Numbered from the stretch's first letter, positions 19,087 through 31,043 are shown. The stretch: 64,000 bases of DNA from an uncultured Acetobacteroides sp. (GCF_963678165.1 NZ_OY782755.1:3539996-3603995), one strand, 5' to 3'. A program made the numbers and translations. The notes: a model not told the origin generated them from the sequence alone.

Positions 19087-20547
19087 ATGTTGCGATTTTT
19101 TGGATTATTACTGGGATACTTCTTACTATCTACCACAATAGTGCATGCTGGCGACAACCCTGTTTTGGTAGTTAACGCTCCAAAACAGGCAGTTGCAGGT
19201 TCTACATTCGTTGTAAACGTAGAGGTATCAAATGCAGAGATGCAAGGGATTGCCCGATTCATGCAAGTGCTCCCATATGGAGTTACCATTGAACCCGCTG
19301 AGTGCGCAAACTCTGATTTTGAGTTCGCCAATCAAACGCTAAAACTAATGTGGTTCAGCCTTCAAAAAACCAACTCCCTGAAATTCTCGTACAAAGTTGT
19401 TACCCATGCAAACATAAAAGGTTCACTTAATTTGAGCGGATCGTTTGTTTTTATCAACTCTAGCAACATACACACTACAGCGACAGGCAATGATGTGGTG
19501 GTAGAGATCACCCCTGCACCCAATGTTAGCCCTGCAAATGTGGTGGACATCAAAAACTTTAAAAGTAAGCCAACTCCTGAAAGCAACCTAACATTCATAC
19601 CTGCAACGCAGCAGATGGAGTCGCTCAAGATGCCATCAAAAGCATTAAGGCAGGTATCGTACGATGCAAAGACAGACACCTACTTGGTGAGCATCCTGTT
19701 GGATAAGGGAAAGGCTAACAAATATGCCAAGCTGGAGGAAACCATTCCTCAAGGATATACTGCCGAATCGGTTGAAACGAGAGGTGGTGTTTTCGACTTC
19801 AGCAATGGTAAAGTGAAATTCCTGTGGCTTGATCTTCCTAGTCAACCCCGCTTTTTGGTGAGCTACAGGCTAAAGCCCAAAGCTAAGCAAGCCGATGGAA
19901 AGGCGCTTAGCATAACCGGCTACTTTGCATTTATGGTAGCCGATGCTACTGAGATTCACGAGGTAGCTCAGGCTCAGGTGGACCTGAAGAAGTTTGCAAT
20001 TACCTCGGACGTGAGAACTAAAGGTCGTGCAACAACCGCTGGTGGAGCCCGCGAAATTCCAATTAAGTACGTAGGAATTGCCAAGCAACCCCAGCAGGCG
20101 AAGAAAGCAGAGACTACTGCCAAGGTTCAGGAAGCGCAGAAGCAACAGGCGAAAACGCCTACGACTGCTCCCCTGAAGGCAAATACGAAGGCTGCTGAAG
20201 CGGCCCCAACAAAACAGGAAACTTCTAAGCAGGAAGCGCCTAAGCAAGAAGCTTCAGAAACCAAAGCAAAAGCAGGAGTCGCATTTAAGGTGCAGCTTGC
20301 GGCCGTATCCAAGGAAGCCGATAAGGCAGGCGCAGCAAACCGGTTCAAGACAGACTCTCCGCTTCTTAGGGAAGAAATTAATGGGATGGTAAGGTATCTC
20401 GTTGGGCCTTTTACAACCTACAACGAAGCCCTTGCCGCTAAGAATAAGGCAAAACAGAGCGGCTATAAAGATGCATTCCTTGTAGCCTACAATCAGCAGG
20501 GCTCGCGTATTAGCATTAAAGAAGCCTTAGCGTCGGATAAAAAATAA
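19087..20547 (+). CDS. Exported SPOR-domain protein
   Basis: A 486-residue envelope protein. The signal peptide is MLRFFGLLLGYFLLSTTIVHA. Two repeated beta domains of about 110 residues follow (each with a core like ARFMQVLPYGVTIEPAECAN or YAKLEETIPQGYTAESVETR, then LMWFSL or FLWLDL), then a low-complexity Ala/Lys/Gln/Thr/Glu linker (about 335-395) and a C-terminal SPOR domain (about 400-470: FKVQLAAVSKEADK ... VRYLVGPFTTYNEALAAK). SPOR domains bind denuded septal peptidoglycan. The next gene starts 6 bp later, so the two are cotranscribed. Confidence 0.82.
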   Translation: MLRFFGLLLGYFLLSTTIVHAGDNPVLVVNAPKQAVAGSTFVVNVEVSNAEMQGIARFMQVLPYGVTIEPAECANSDFEFANQTLKLMWFSLQKTNSLKFSYKVVTHANIKGSLNLSGSFVFINSSNIHTTATGNDVVVEITPAPNVSPANVVDIKNFKSKPTPESNLTFIPATQQMESLKMPSKALRQVSYDAKTDTYLVSILLDKGKANKYAKLEETIPQGYTAESVETRGGVFDFSNGKVKFLWLDLPSQPRFLVSYRLKPKAKQADGKALSITGYFAFMVADATEIHEVAQAQVDLKKFAITSDVRTKGRATTAGGAREIPIKYVGIAKQPQQAKKAETTAKVQEAQKQQAKTPTTAPLKANTKAAEAAPTKQETSKQEAPKQEASETKAKAGVAFKVQLAAVSKEADKAGAANRFKTDSPLLREEINGMVRYLVGPFTTYNEALAAKNKAKQSGYKDAFLVAYNQQGSRISIKEALASDKK

Positions 20548-20553
20548 AGTTGG

Positions 20554-21900
20554 ATGAAGCATATTCTCAAAAAAATTGTAATCGCATCGATACTCATTGC
20601 TGGAGCAAATAGCGCCATAGCCCAACAGGATGAGCTGGAGGAGATCTGGCGAAAGAACTTGAGAACCGAGGTTCAAGTAGAAAATCCAACATACCGTCCG
20701 GTTATTGGCATCGGCACCGGCTGTCTGACCTTTTGGGGTGACTTGCAGAACCAAGGAAACTCCTCCCTACTCGGGAACTCGGCCTTCAAAATAAACCTTT
20801 CGGGGTTCATCGATAAGAAGCGAAACTTTAAGTGGAACGTGTTCTGGCTTAACGGGCAGATATCCGGAAAGTACGTCCAATACGACGGCACGTTCGGCTT
20901 CATCAACTTTAAAACCAGCGTCAACCAGTTTGGGGCGAACCTGGAGTACACCTTCAACTCCCTCTTCAAAAGGGGGCGATTCCACCCCTACATTTCGGTT
21001 GGCTTTGCGCCGCTCAACTTCTCGCCCATGGGCGACTTCCTCGACAAGTCGGGGGCCCTCTACACCGCCACAACGATTACGAAACCCGACGGCAACTACG
21101 AGAGCAACCTCAAGAAGTACTACAAGAATTTAAACTATAGCGAGAATACCTTTACCGTCCCGATTGATGCGGGCCTCGACTTTACGCTGCACGACCGTAT
21201 CGGCATACGGCTGGGGGCGTCCTACAACATCACGTTCTCGGACGAGCTCGACAACATCTCGCCCAAAACGGTGAGCGCAATCAATAGCGGCACGAAGGGG
21301 CCCAAAATCCCAACCTCGCTGAAGGTAAACAGCAGCAACGACGCCTACCTGTTTACCTACCTAGCGCTCAACTTCGACCTGTTCTCCGATAGGAAGTCGT
21401 ACATCATCACCAAGCTGGCCATGGACATCGAGAACGAGCCTACCTTACAGGCCGACCAAGATTGGGATGGCATTCTGGACCCCGGCGACGATTGCCCCGA
21501 CACGCCATCGGGAGTCAAGGTGAACGACTTCGGCTGCCCGCTGGATACCGATGCCGACGGGGTGCCCGACTACCTAGATGCCGACAACCGCACGCCGGTG
21601 GGCTCGACGGTGAACAACAAGGGGGTGGCCATCACCAAAGAGGACTTCAGCATACTGGACAACCAGTTTGCCGCCGTTCGCCGCGAGGATGCCCGGATAT
21701 TTCTCGCCAACAACGGAAGGAAGCACGCCTACAAGCCGAAGGGGGAAATGCCGGCCAAGTACGCCTCGGTGGACACCAACAAGGATGGCGACATCTCGTA
21801 CGACGAGCTGAAGAGGGCCGTGGATGACTTCCTCGACAAGAAATCGAACTTTACGGCTGCCGAAATATCGGAGATCTACGAGTACTTCTTCGCGCAGTAA
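20554..21900 (+). CDS. Outer-membrane beta-barrel protein with TSP3 and EF-hand-like calcium motifs
   Basis: A 448-residue protein with signal peptide MKHILKKIVIASILIAGANS and an N-terminal portion of alternating amphipathic strands (GFIDKKRNFKWNVFWLNGQ, FKTSVNQFGANLEYTFNSL, IGIRLGASYNITFSDELDN) typical of an outer-membrane barrel. At about 301-345 are thrombospondin type 3 repeats (DQDWDGILDPGDDCPDTPSG, DTDADGVPDYLD); in OmpA-like proteins an OmpA domain normally follows, but here there is instead an EF-hand-like loop DTNKDGDISYDEL (407-419). It is translated 6 bp after the SPOR protein, suggesting a shared envelope role. Confidence 0.8.
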   Translation: MKHILKKIVIASILIAGANSAIAQQDELEEIWRKNLRTEVQVENPTYRPVIGIGTGCLTFWGDLQNQGNSSLLGNSAFKINLSGFIDKKRNFKWNVFWLNGQISGKYVQYDGTFGFINFKTSVNQFGANLEYTFNSLFKRGRFHPYISVGFAPLNFSPMGDFLDKSGALYTATTITKPDGNYESNLKKYYKNLNYSENTFTVPIDAGLDFTLHDRIGIRLGASYNITFSDELDNISPKTVSAINSGTKGPKIPTSLKVNSSNDAYLFTYLALNFDLFSDRKSYIITKLAMDIENEPTLQADQDWDGILDPGDDCPDTPSGVKVNDFGCPLDTDADGVPDYLDADNRTPVGSTVNNKGVAITKEDFSILDNQFAAVRREDARIFLANNGRKHAYKPKGEMPAKYASVDTNKDGDISYDELKRAVDDFLDKKSNFTAAEISEIYEYFFAQ

Positions 21901-21928
21901 GCAAGCCGCCTCCCGACATACCTTATAC

Positions 21929-21969
21929 CAGCAGAGGGTGCCTAAATGTATTTTAGGCACCCTCTGCTG
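21929..21969. terminator. Long perfect hairpin (18-bp stem) after the SPOR/OMP operon
   Basis: CAGCAGAGGGTGCCTAAA pairs perfectly with TTTAGGCACCCTCTGCTG around a 5-nt loop. There is no T tract. It forms the left border of the 42-bp repeat array. Confidence 0.75.
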
Positions 21970-22029
21970 CTTAGTAAAGGAGGCGCGGCTGCCGTCCTTC
22001 CCCTTTGCGAGCTTCCGCTGCTGTGGCAA

Positions 22030-22331
22030 CAATGGTTGATTCTCTTAAGGAAATCCACCATTGTTGTCGCTCAATAGTAGATTCTCTAAGGGAAATCTAC
22101 CGTTGTTGTTGCTCAATAGAAGATTCTCTAAGGGAAATCGACTATTGTTGTTGCTCAGTAGCAGATCCTCTAAAGGAAATCTACCATTGTTGTTGCTCAG
22201 TAGCAGATCCTCTAAAGGAAATCTACCATTGTTGTCGCTCAATAGTAGATCCTCTAAGGGAAATCTACAATTGTTACCGCTCAGTAGTAGATCCTCTAAG
22301 GAGAATCTACCATTGTTGTTGCACCAGGGCC
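22030..22331. repeat. Seven tandem 42-bp units (array A)
   Basis: The octamer GATTCTCT/GATCCTCT recurs at 22038, 22080, 22122, 22164, 22206, 22248 and 22290, always exactly 42 bp apart. Each unit contains a short inverted repeat around it (e.g. GTAGATT...AATCTAC) and a TTGTTGTTGCTC-like linker. The first unit is flanked by CAACAATGGT/ACCATTGTTG. The period is a multiple of three, so several frames stay open on both strands, but none has a credible start or codon bias. The array lies between convergent genes and between two long hairpins. Confidence 0.9.
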
Positions 22332-22332
22332 C

Positions 22333-22380
22333 CATATACGGCAAAGGCCGGGCATTGCTGCCCGGCCTTTGCCGTATATG
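22333..22380. terminator. Very long perfect hairpin (22-bp stem) downstream of pbp1A
   Basis: Bases 22333-22354 are perfectly complementary to 22359-22380, leaving a TTGC tetraloop; the stem core is GGCAAAGGCCGGGCA. It sits 11 bp beyond the PBP1A stop on the minus strand and has no T tract. A 3' boundary element or terminator is inferred. Confidence 0.75.
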
Positions 22381-22391
22381 TATCGTATGCC

Positions 22392-24785
22392 CTACTCGGC
22401 TGGCTGCTCCTGTGGCTCCTCCTCGGTACCGAAGTCGACGCTATTGTCGAGCAGCGAGTCGAGCGAGCTTGCCTTAGGGGCGTAGCGCGTGTGGCAGGTG
22501 TACTCCTTGGGAATCTTGCCCTGAGGCTTGGGGAATTTCCCCCTGAACTGAGGGAACTTATCGTCCTTCATCACCTTTTCCATAAAGCGGCCGTAGATGG
22601 GGAGCGCGGTCTTACACCCCTCACCCAGCTCGGTGGTGCGGAAGTGAACTGCCCTCGACTCGGCGCCTACCCAGCTGCCCGATATCAGGTTTGGCGACAC
22701 GCCGATGAACCATCCGTCGGACTGGTTGGACGATGTTCCAGTTTTACCGCCGAAATCGGTGCCCCACTTAAACAGGTCGTACTCGAACAGCGCCTGCGTG
22801 GTGGCGCCGGGCTCGGTAAGCCCCGACTTCAGCAGCTCGAGCATGTAGAAGGCGGTGAGGTCGTTCAGGATCTTCTTCTTTTGGGGGCCGGCCTCGTAGA
22901 TCACCTTCCCCTTCTTGTTCACAATCTTGGTTACCAGGATTGGCTTCACGGAGTAGCCCCCGTTGACCATTGGTGCATACGAGTTCACCAGCTCGTAGAG
23001 TGACACGTCGCTGGAGCCCAACGACACGGAGGGCACGCTTGCCAGCGGGGTGGTAACCCCCATCTTGTGGGCGTAGGCGATCACCCGATTCCACCCAACA
23101 TGCTGGGTGAGCTGCACGGCAATGGAGTTTATCGACTTGGCGAAGGCATGCTTCAGGGTAACCTGCGAGCCGGAGAAGCTGCCGTTGGCATTCTTAGGCG
23201 TCCAAGACTTCTGAACGCCCTTTTCCACATAGTTTACGGTAATAGGGCTATCCACCAACTTGTCGCAAGGCCCAAATCCGGCATCCATCGCGGCAGTGTA
23301 CACGTAGGCCTTAAAGAGCGAGCCTGGCTGACGCTTCGACTGCTTCACGTGGTCGTACTTAAAGAAGGGGTAGTTGATGCCCCCCACCCACGTTTTTATG
23401 TAGCCCGAGTTCGGATCCATCGACACAAACCCGGCATGCAGGAAGCGCTTGTAGTAGCGCAGCGAGTCCATCGGGCTAAAGGTGGTATCCTTTACGCCCC
23501 CCCAGGTAAAGACCTTCATCCTGCGAGGCTGATTCATGTAGAAGTCAACAGAATCGGCTCTACCTTTATACTTATCCTTCAGCGCGGCATACCGGCTGGT
23601 TTGCTTCGCGGCATCCTCGATAAACCCGGGGATTTCGACCCCTTTGGTATCAGCCCAAGGATTCTTCCCCTGCCAGTGGCCCTCGAATCGGCGCTGCAGC
23701 GGCTCCATCTGCTCGGTAACAGCCTCTTCGGCATACGCCTGGAGGTCGAGGTTGATGGTGGTGTATATCTTAAGGCCGTCCTCGTATAGGTCGATATCGT
23801 TCTCCTTGAGCCACTGCTTGAGGTAGCTGCTCACCGCATCGCGGATGTACGAGGCGTTGCCGTCAATATTTTCGTCGGGATTGTAGGCCAGCTTCAGGGG
23901 CAGCCTCTGCAGCGAATCCCTCGTCGAAGCCGAGATGTAGCCGTACTTGGCCATCTGCTCCAGCACCACGTTACGGCGCTCGAAGGCATTCTTTGGCCTT
24001 CGGATGGGGCTGTAGTAGGTAGGCGCCTTGAGCAAGCCAACCAAAAGAGCCGACTCCTCGGTTCGAAGCCTGATCGGCTTCTTGGAGAAGAAGGTTGCGG
24101 CAGCCGTCTTTATGCCGTGCGAGTTGCTCCCGAAGCTCACCGTGTTGAAGTACATGGTAAGAATCTCCTTCTTATCGTAGAACATCTCAATCTTAATAGA
24201 CGTAATCCACTCCTTTAGCTTATAAATAACGACATTGATGCCGGGGATATACCCTATCAGCCCCTTCGAGTAGTCGTCGCGGGTTTTAAACAGGTTCTTC
24301 ACCAGCTGCTGGGTGATGGTGCTACCACCTCTCCTATCGCCCTTGGCGGTAGAGTAGAGCGCGCTAGCCGTACCCTTAAAGTCGATACCCCAGTGGTCGT
24401 AGAAGCGGGCATCCTCGGTAGCCACCAGCGCGTTTACCAGCGAAGGTGGGAGATCCCTATAATCAACGGGAGTACGGTTCTCAACAAAGTACTTTCCTAT
24501 TAGCTTACCGTTGTCGGAGTACAGCTCCGAGGCAACGTTCATGGAAGGGTCCATCAAATCGGCTATTCTCGGAGAGCGACCAAACAGCCAAAAGATGTTG
24601 ATGTCAATCAGAAAAAGGGCAAGGAATATCGAGACAAAGACTACCCCCGTATAAAAGGCGATTTTCTGGTACCACTTATACGATCGTGCCGTTACAAATC
24701 GACCTTTAATCCACGCTAAAAGCCTCTTCGAAATATCCTTAAGCCAGTTGAGCGCAGCGATAAGCTGCCCTTTTTGAATATTCAT
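22392..24785 (-). CDS. Penicillin-binding protein 1A (bifunctional transglycosylase/transpeptidase)
   Basis: Class A PBP polymerising and cross-linking peptidoglycan at the outer face of the inner membrane. Over 797 residues: a cytoplasmic basic start, one membrane anchor (IAFYTGVVFVSIFLALFLID, about 44-63), GT51 domain with catalytic-Glu motif ATEDARFYDHWGID and RRGGSTITQQLVKNL, and a transpeptidase domain with SxxK (Ser489 in PGSLFK), SxN (KSINSIAV) and KTG (GGKTGTSSNQSDGWF). It ends in an acidic, Pro-rich tail (FGTEEEPQEQPAE). A single gene; a GH25 lysozyme and a lytic transglycosylase lie nearby, a loose cell-wall neighbourhood. Confidence 0.95.
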   Translation of the reverse strand: MNIQKGQLIAALNWLKDISKRLLAWIKGRFVTARSYKWYQKIAFYTGVVFVSIFLALFLIDINIFWLFGRSPRIADLMDPSMNVASELYSDNGKLIGKYFVENRTPVDYRDLPPSLVNALVATEDARFYDHWGIDFKGTASALYSTAKGDRRGGSTITQQLVKNLFKTRDDYSKGLIGYIPGINVVIYKLKEWITSIKIEMFYDKKEILTMYFNTVSFGSNSHGIKTAAATFFSKKPIRLRTEESALLVGLLKAPTYYSPIRRPKNAFERRNVVLEQMAKYGYISASTRDSLQRLPLKLAYNPDENIDGNASYIRDAVSSYLKQWLKENDIDLYEDGLKIYTTINLDLQAYAEEAVTEQMEPLQRRFEGHWQGKNPWADTKGVEIPGFIEDAAKQTSRYAALKDKYKGRADSVDFYMNQPRRMKVFTWGGVKDTTFSPMDSLRYYKRFLHAGFVSMDPNSGYIKTWVGGINYPFFKYDHVKQSKRQPGSLFKAYVYTAAMDAGFGPCDKLVDSPITVNYVEKGVQKSWTPKNANGSFSGSQVTLKHAFAKSINSIAVQLTQHVGWNRVIAYAHKMGVTTPLASVPSVSLGSSDVSLYELVNSYAPMVNGGYSVKPILVTKIVNKKGKVIYEAGPQKKKILNDLTAFYMLELLKSGLTEPGATTQALFEYDLFKWGTDFGGKTGTSSNQSDGWFIGVSPNLISGSWVGAESRAVHFRTTELGEGCKTALPIYGRFMEKVMKDDKFPQFRGKFPKPQGKIPKEYTCHTRYAPKASSLDSLLDNSVDFGTEEEPQEQPAE

Positions 24786-24899
24786 CCTAAGTCGTTGATT
24801 TGGCGCAAAGATAGCTTTTCTAGGTATTCAGAATCGTTTTTAACATTGTAAAATAGCTTTTCTATGTTTTTAGAGGAGTGCATCGTACGTAAGAATAAT

Positions 24900-24907
24900 T
24901 ACTTTTG
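24900..24907 (+). promoter_or_regulatory. -7 promoter box of the GH25 gene
   Basis: TACTTTTG matches TAnnTTTG 26 bp before ATG 24933. It lies downstream of the alternative start at 24864, which argues against that longer reading. Confidence 0.5.
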
Positions 24908-24932
24908 CAGCTGTAACGTTGAGGAATTTAAA

Positions 24933-25643
24933 ATGAGGTTCAAGTTTTCGAAGAAGCTACTACCGGCATTCGTTGCACTAGTTGTAATGCCCTGCTGCGG
25001 CAGCAAGTCAACCGACAAAGGTTCAGAGTTCTATTTTGATGTTGATAAAAACAAGTATCCCATTTGGGGCATTGATGTATCGCGCCATCAAAGCCACATT
25101 AACTGGGAGTCGGTTTCCTCAAGCGGTATTGACTTTGTTTTTGTGAAGGCAACCGAAGGGGTTACCGTTCAAGATCCGATGTACAAGGACCACATGGACG
25201 AGCTAAAGCGCCACAATATAATAAGGGGTGCCTACCACTTCTTCAGTTACAAGTCCACCGGAAAAAATCAGGCGAAAAACTTCATCAACACGGTAAAGCT
25301 CTCCAAGGGCGATTTACCTCCAGTACTCGATGTTGAGTTCAAACGAAGAATGCCATCGCGCGCCAAGATCATCACCGAGGTTAAGGCTTGGCTCAAGGAT
25401 GTTGAACATCACTACAAGGTAAAACCCATCATTTACCTCGACTACGACTTCTACCAGAAGTACCTCAAGGGCTCCATTAGCAAGGACTACGAGCTTTGGA
25501 TTACCGACTACTACGGCGAACCCGATGGCTGGACCTTCTGGCAGCAAACCGACAAGTATCGCATCAACGGTGTAAACACCCGAGTTGACCGTAACGTGTT
25601 TATCGGATCGAAACGAGAATTAAGAGAATTACTTATTGACTAA
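24933..25643 (+). CDS. GH25 lysozyme-like lipoprotein
   Basis: Predicted N-acetylmuramidase cleaving the glycan backbone of peptidoglycan. With the start at 24933 it is 236 residues: MRFKFSKKLLPAFVALVVMP followed by a lipobox-like CC (MPCCGS). The GH25 fold shows the first strand WGIDVSRHQSHINW, then DFVFVKATEG, IRGAYHFFSY, the catalytic LPPVLDVEF (D-x-E pair) and WTFWQQT. The start is chosen because it gives a canonical lipoprotein signal and lies after the -7 box. Lipid anchoring suggests action on the cell's own wall or on an external wall from the cell surface. Confidence 0.9.
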   Translation: MRFKFSKKLLPAFVALVVMPCCGSKSTDKGSEFYFDVDKNKYPIWGIDVSRHQSHINWESVSSSGIDFVFVKATEGVTVQDPMYKDHMDELKRHNIIRGAYHFFSYKSTGKNQAKNFINTVKLSKGDLPPVLDVEFKRRMPSRAKIITEVKAWLKDVEHHYKVKPIIYLDYDFYQKYLKGSISKDYELWITDYYGEPDGWTFWQQTDKYRINGVNTRVDRNVFIGSKRELRELLID

Positions 25644-25649
25644 ATAGGA

Positions 25650-25674
25650 AAGAGCCCCAAATATCGGGGCTCTT
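25650..25674. terminator. Terminator between GH25 gene and flavodoxin-fold gene
   Basis: AAGAGCCCC / GGGGCTCTT with a 7-nt loop, located between two convergent genes. Confidence 0.75.
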
Positions 25675-25682
25675 CTCGTATC

Positions 25683-26255
25683 CTACATTTTTGCAATGGC
25701 ATCCTTTAGGCTATCGAGGTACTCCTGCCGCAGCTCGTCGGAAGAGTTCATAATACCAGGGAAGAAGATATGCTCCACCTCCATTCCGCAGAAGCCAAAC
25801 ACCCCCACATCCTGCGTATCCATCAACGAGATGTACATTCTATCGTGATAAATGGCCTCTGGCTGACCGTGGGTGGAAATTAGCAGCGCCCGCTTCCCCT
25901 TCAGCGGATGCACCCAACCCTTTTCATCAATCGCATAGGCAAAACCGTAGGAGAAAACCCTGTCGATATATCCTTTTAAAATGGCAGGAAAGCCTGTCCA
26001 CCAAATGGGGTAAACCAAAATTAGCCGTTCGGCCCATGTTATCTTCTCCTGCTCCACCTTGACATCAGCAGCCACACTCCCGCTATACTGCAGGTTAAGA
26101 TCTTCGGGTTGTAGCACCGCCTTAAAATCCATCTCGTAAAGATCGGAGACCTTTACCTCGTGCCCCATCTCATCGAGCAGGCGCACAACCTCTTCTTTTA
26201 TGGCATGATTGAAGCTGAAAGGATTCAGATGAGCGTAAATGACAAGACACCTCAT
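25683..26255 (-). CDS. NAD(P)H-quinone reductase-like flavoprotein (flavodoxin_2 family)
   Basis: Predicted FMN/FAD-dependent NAD(P)H oxidoreductase of the MdaB/KefF/YwrO kind. I start at ATG 26255 (MRCLVIYAHLNPFSFNHAIK), where the flavin phosphate-binding strand-loop begins; the reading to 26327 adds an unrelated leader. Of about 190 residues, the motif RLILVYPIWWTGFPAILKGY (about 98-117) is typical for the family, as is FSYGFAYAIDEKGWVHPLKGKRALLISTHGQP. Likely cytosolic, reducing quinones or related electrophiles by two electrons. Confidence 0.85.
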   Translation of the reverse strand: MRCLVIYAHLNPFSFNHAIKEEVVRLLDEMGHEVKVSDLYEMDFKAVLQPEDLNLQYSGSVAADVKVEQEKITWAERLILVYPIWWTGFPAILKGYIDRVFSYGFAYAIDEKGWVHPLKGKRALLISTHGQPEAIYHDRMYISLMDTQDVGVFGFCGMEVEHIFFPGIMNSSDELRQEYLDSLKDAIAKM

Positions 26256-26401
26256 ACGTTTTGTTTTTAGGATACTGTTATAACATCCGAGAGCAGAAAT
26301 ACGGCAGTACAAGCAACCATAAAACACCGTTTACGGCAGCTTTTTTAGGTTAATTAAAGAGGTTAACCACAAGGCAAACATCGTTATTGCTGGTTTAAGC
26401 C

Positions 26402-26409
26402 TAAATTTG
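26402..26409 (+). promoter_or_regulatory. -7 promoter box of the transglycosylase-uvrA operon
   Basis: TAAATTTG matches TAnnTTTG, 24 bp before ATG 26433. The alternative GTG start at 26409 would overlap the box and is therefore rejected. Confidence 0.5.
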
Positions 26410-26432
26410 TGGGTTCCCAGAATTACAAAGAG

Positions 26433-27333
26433 ATGAAGACACGTTATATCACGGCGATTGCCCTTGCGCTGATACTTTCCAGCACAATAGCCAACGCCGA
26501 CGATGAGAAAGGAATAAGATCAGAAAGAACTATTCCAGCGGTAGAAACCCCCGCCCTCCCCAAAGCCATTACCTTCGCAGATGAAGCGGTGCCCCTACAG
26601 AACTTCGACACCTACGAAAGCCTCGAGCGCGAAATTCTGGTGAACACCTTTTGGCAATCGCAAACGCTTTTCAACCTTAAGCAGGCTTCGCGATACTTCG
26701 CTCAAATAGAGCCAATACTAAAGGCGAACAACGTTCCCGACGACATCAAGTACATTGCCGTGGCCGAAAGCAGCCTGCAAAACGTGGTATCGCCAGCAAA
26801 GGCAGCCGGTCCCTGGCAGATCCTCGAAGGTACCGCCAAGCAGTACGGGCTAGAGGTGAACGAAAATGTTGATGAGCGTTACAACATCGAAAAGGCAACT
26901 GAAGCGGCTGTTACCTACCTGAAGCGAGCAAAAGATTCGTTGGGTAGCTGGACGCTGGCAGCCGCATCGTACAACATCGGACTCACTGGGCTAAAGCGCC
27001 ACATGACCCGCCAGCAGCAATCCTCGTACTACGACCTGCTCCTTGGCGACGAAACGGGCCGCTATGTCTTCCGCATCCTTGCTTTCAAAATCATCTTAAA
27101 TGATCCTAAGGCATACGGCTTCGACTTTGGCGAGAACGACCGCTACCCCGAGCTACAGTACACCGAGGTTAAGGTAGACTACGCCATCGACGATTTGGCC
27201 AGCTTTGCCATTGCCAACAAAACCAGCTACAAGCTGCTGAAGCTGTACAACCCTTGGTTGCGCAGCAACATCCTCCCCAAGAACGAGGGAAAGACCTACA
27301 TTATTAAGCTACCGAAAGAAGGTTTCAGAGAGA

Positions 27334-27353
<20 letters not shown>
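26433..27353 (+). CDS. Lytic transglycosylase (SLT/MltD-like)
   Basis: Predicted periplasmic muramidase that cleaves peptidoglycan with formation of a 1,6-anhydro bond. 306 residues: signal peptide MKTRYITAIALALILSSTIA; SLT domain with catalytic Glu112 in IAVAESSLQNVVSPAKAAG, then GPWQILEGTAKQYGL and LAAASYNIGLTGLKRHM. The C-terminal about 70 residues (DLASFAIANKTSYKLLKLYN ... GKTYIIKLP) look like a single degenerate LysM-type module. It overlaps uvrA by 20 bp, so the two are translationally adjacent in one operon. Confidence 0.9.
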
Positions 27354-30192
<2,839 letters not shown>

Positions 30193-30223
30193 ACGCTAGA
30201 TTTTAGACGATAGATATTAGACG

Positions 30224-30253
30224 AAAAGGCTCGGACGTAGGTCCGGGCCTTTT
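30224..30253 (+). terminator. Terminator after uvrA
   Basis: AAAAGGC-T-CGGAC / GTCCG-G-GCCTTTT with a GTAG loop, 31 bp after the uvrA stop. It is embedded in AT-rich TTTTAGACG-type short repeats. Confidence 0.65.
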
Positions 30254-30300
30254 GCGTTTTACCATCAGAATTTTAGACGTTAGATATTTGAAGAGTACAT

Positions 30301-30377
30301 ACCCCTGACAGGGTTTGAACCCCTGTCAGGGGTAATTGGCATGGGAGGCTGCGAGGAGGTCAGAAACCTCCTCGCAG
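30301..30377. repeat. Two adjacent dispersed palindromes
   Basis: Palindrome 1: ACCCCTGACAGGG / CCCTGTCAGGGGT (30301-30333), the same family as the palindrome at 63276-63310. Palindrome 2: CTGCGAGGAGGT / ACCTCCTCGCAG (30349-30377). These look like REP-type intergenic repeats. The rest of 30193-31320 holds the period-21 array, a terminator at 31118, and no gene I can support. Confidence 0.75.
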
Positions 30378-30665
30378 ATGTGAAAACTCAATCCACACGC
30401 CTGCCAACTTGCCAACTTGTCAGGCGGTGTAGGTTCGGTCTTCCTTCGGTCTTCTTCGCTCAAGGCTCGGTGTAGTTGCTACTCTAATCCTGTCATTTTG
30501 GCACAACCTTATGGCTACTCGACTATCCCATATCCGTAGATATAATTTCTATGCTTTTAGTAGAACAATAGCCACCCCATATAGGGCAAAAGCATTAATA
30601 CCGTGCCTCCGTTATGTAGCCCCTTCTTTCTCCCTCTAGGTTACTTTCCCGAAGCTTAGGGTGAT

Positions 30666-31043
30666 AAAAAAGGAATCTAGAACATGAAAAAAGTAGCTCC
30701 ATCCCTTTAAAAAGGAGCTGCAAACATCAAAAAAGTAGTTCCAATCTACTAAAAAGTAGTTTTAAACTGCAACGCCGAAGCTCGTAGGATGCCGCCGAGG
30801 GTACCAGCAACCTTTTTATTGTACCAGCAACAAAAAGGTTGTTTGAAGCTACTCTTTTATACTATAGAGTGGCGGCTTTGTTGTAGGGACAACTTTTTTA
30901 TTGTTTCAACCTGCGGTTTTGTAGCTATAACCCGCGGTTTTACTATTTGTACCTGCACTTTTAATGCTTTTACCTACGATGCCGAGGCTTGAAGTTTCGA
31001 TAAGGTTGTTGCGAACTTCGGCGATGTAGCCACAAACAGCTGT
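30666..31043. repeat. Degenerate 21-bp periodic array (array B, about 18 units)
   Basis: Cut into 21-mers from 30666, the units line up without indels: AAAAAAGG/AAAAAAGTAG-type starts at 30666, 30687, 30708, 30729 and 30750, and TTT-starting units at 30897, 30918, 30939 and 30960 carrying ACCTGCGG, ACCCGCGG, ACCTGCAC and ACCTACGA at an exact 21-bp step (30909, 30930, 30951, 30972). Middle units are more diverged. A/T tracts thus recur every two helical turns. Short open frames here (e.g. 30789-30992) are by-products of the period. Confidence 0.7.

Noticed and set aside
22030-22331. CRISPR array (also considered for 46504-46755 and 57929-58414)
   Set aside because: No unique spacers: the complete unit repeats, and there are no cas genes in the window.
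22005-23003. 332-codon plus-strand frame over array A and into pbp1A antisense, and a 99-codon minus frame at 22045-22344
   Set aside because: Periodicity artefacts of the 42-bp repeats and antisense shadow of pbp1A; amino acid composition is not protein-like.
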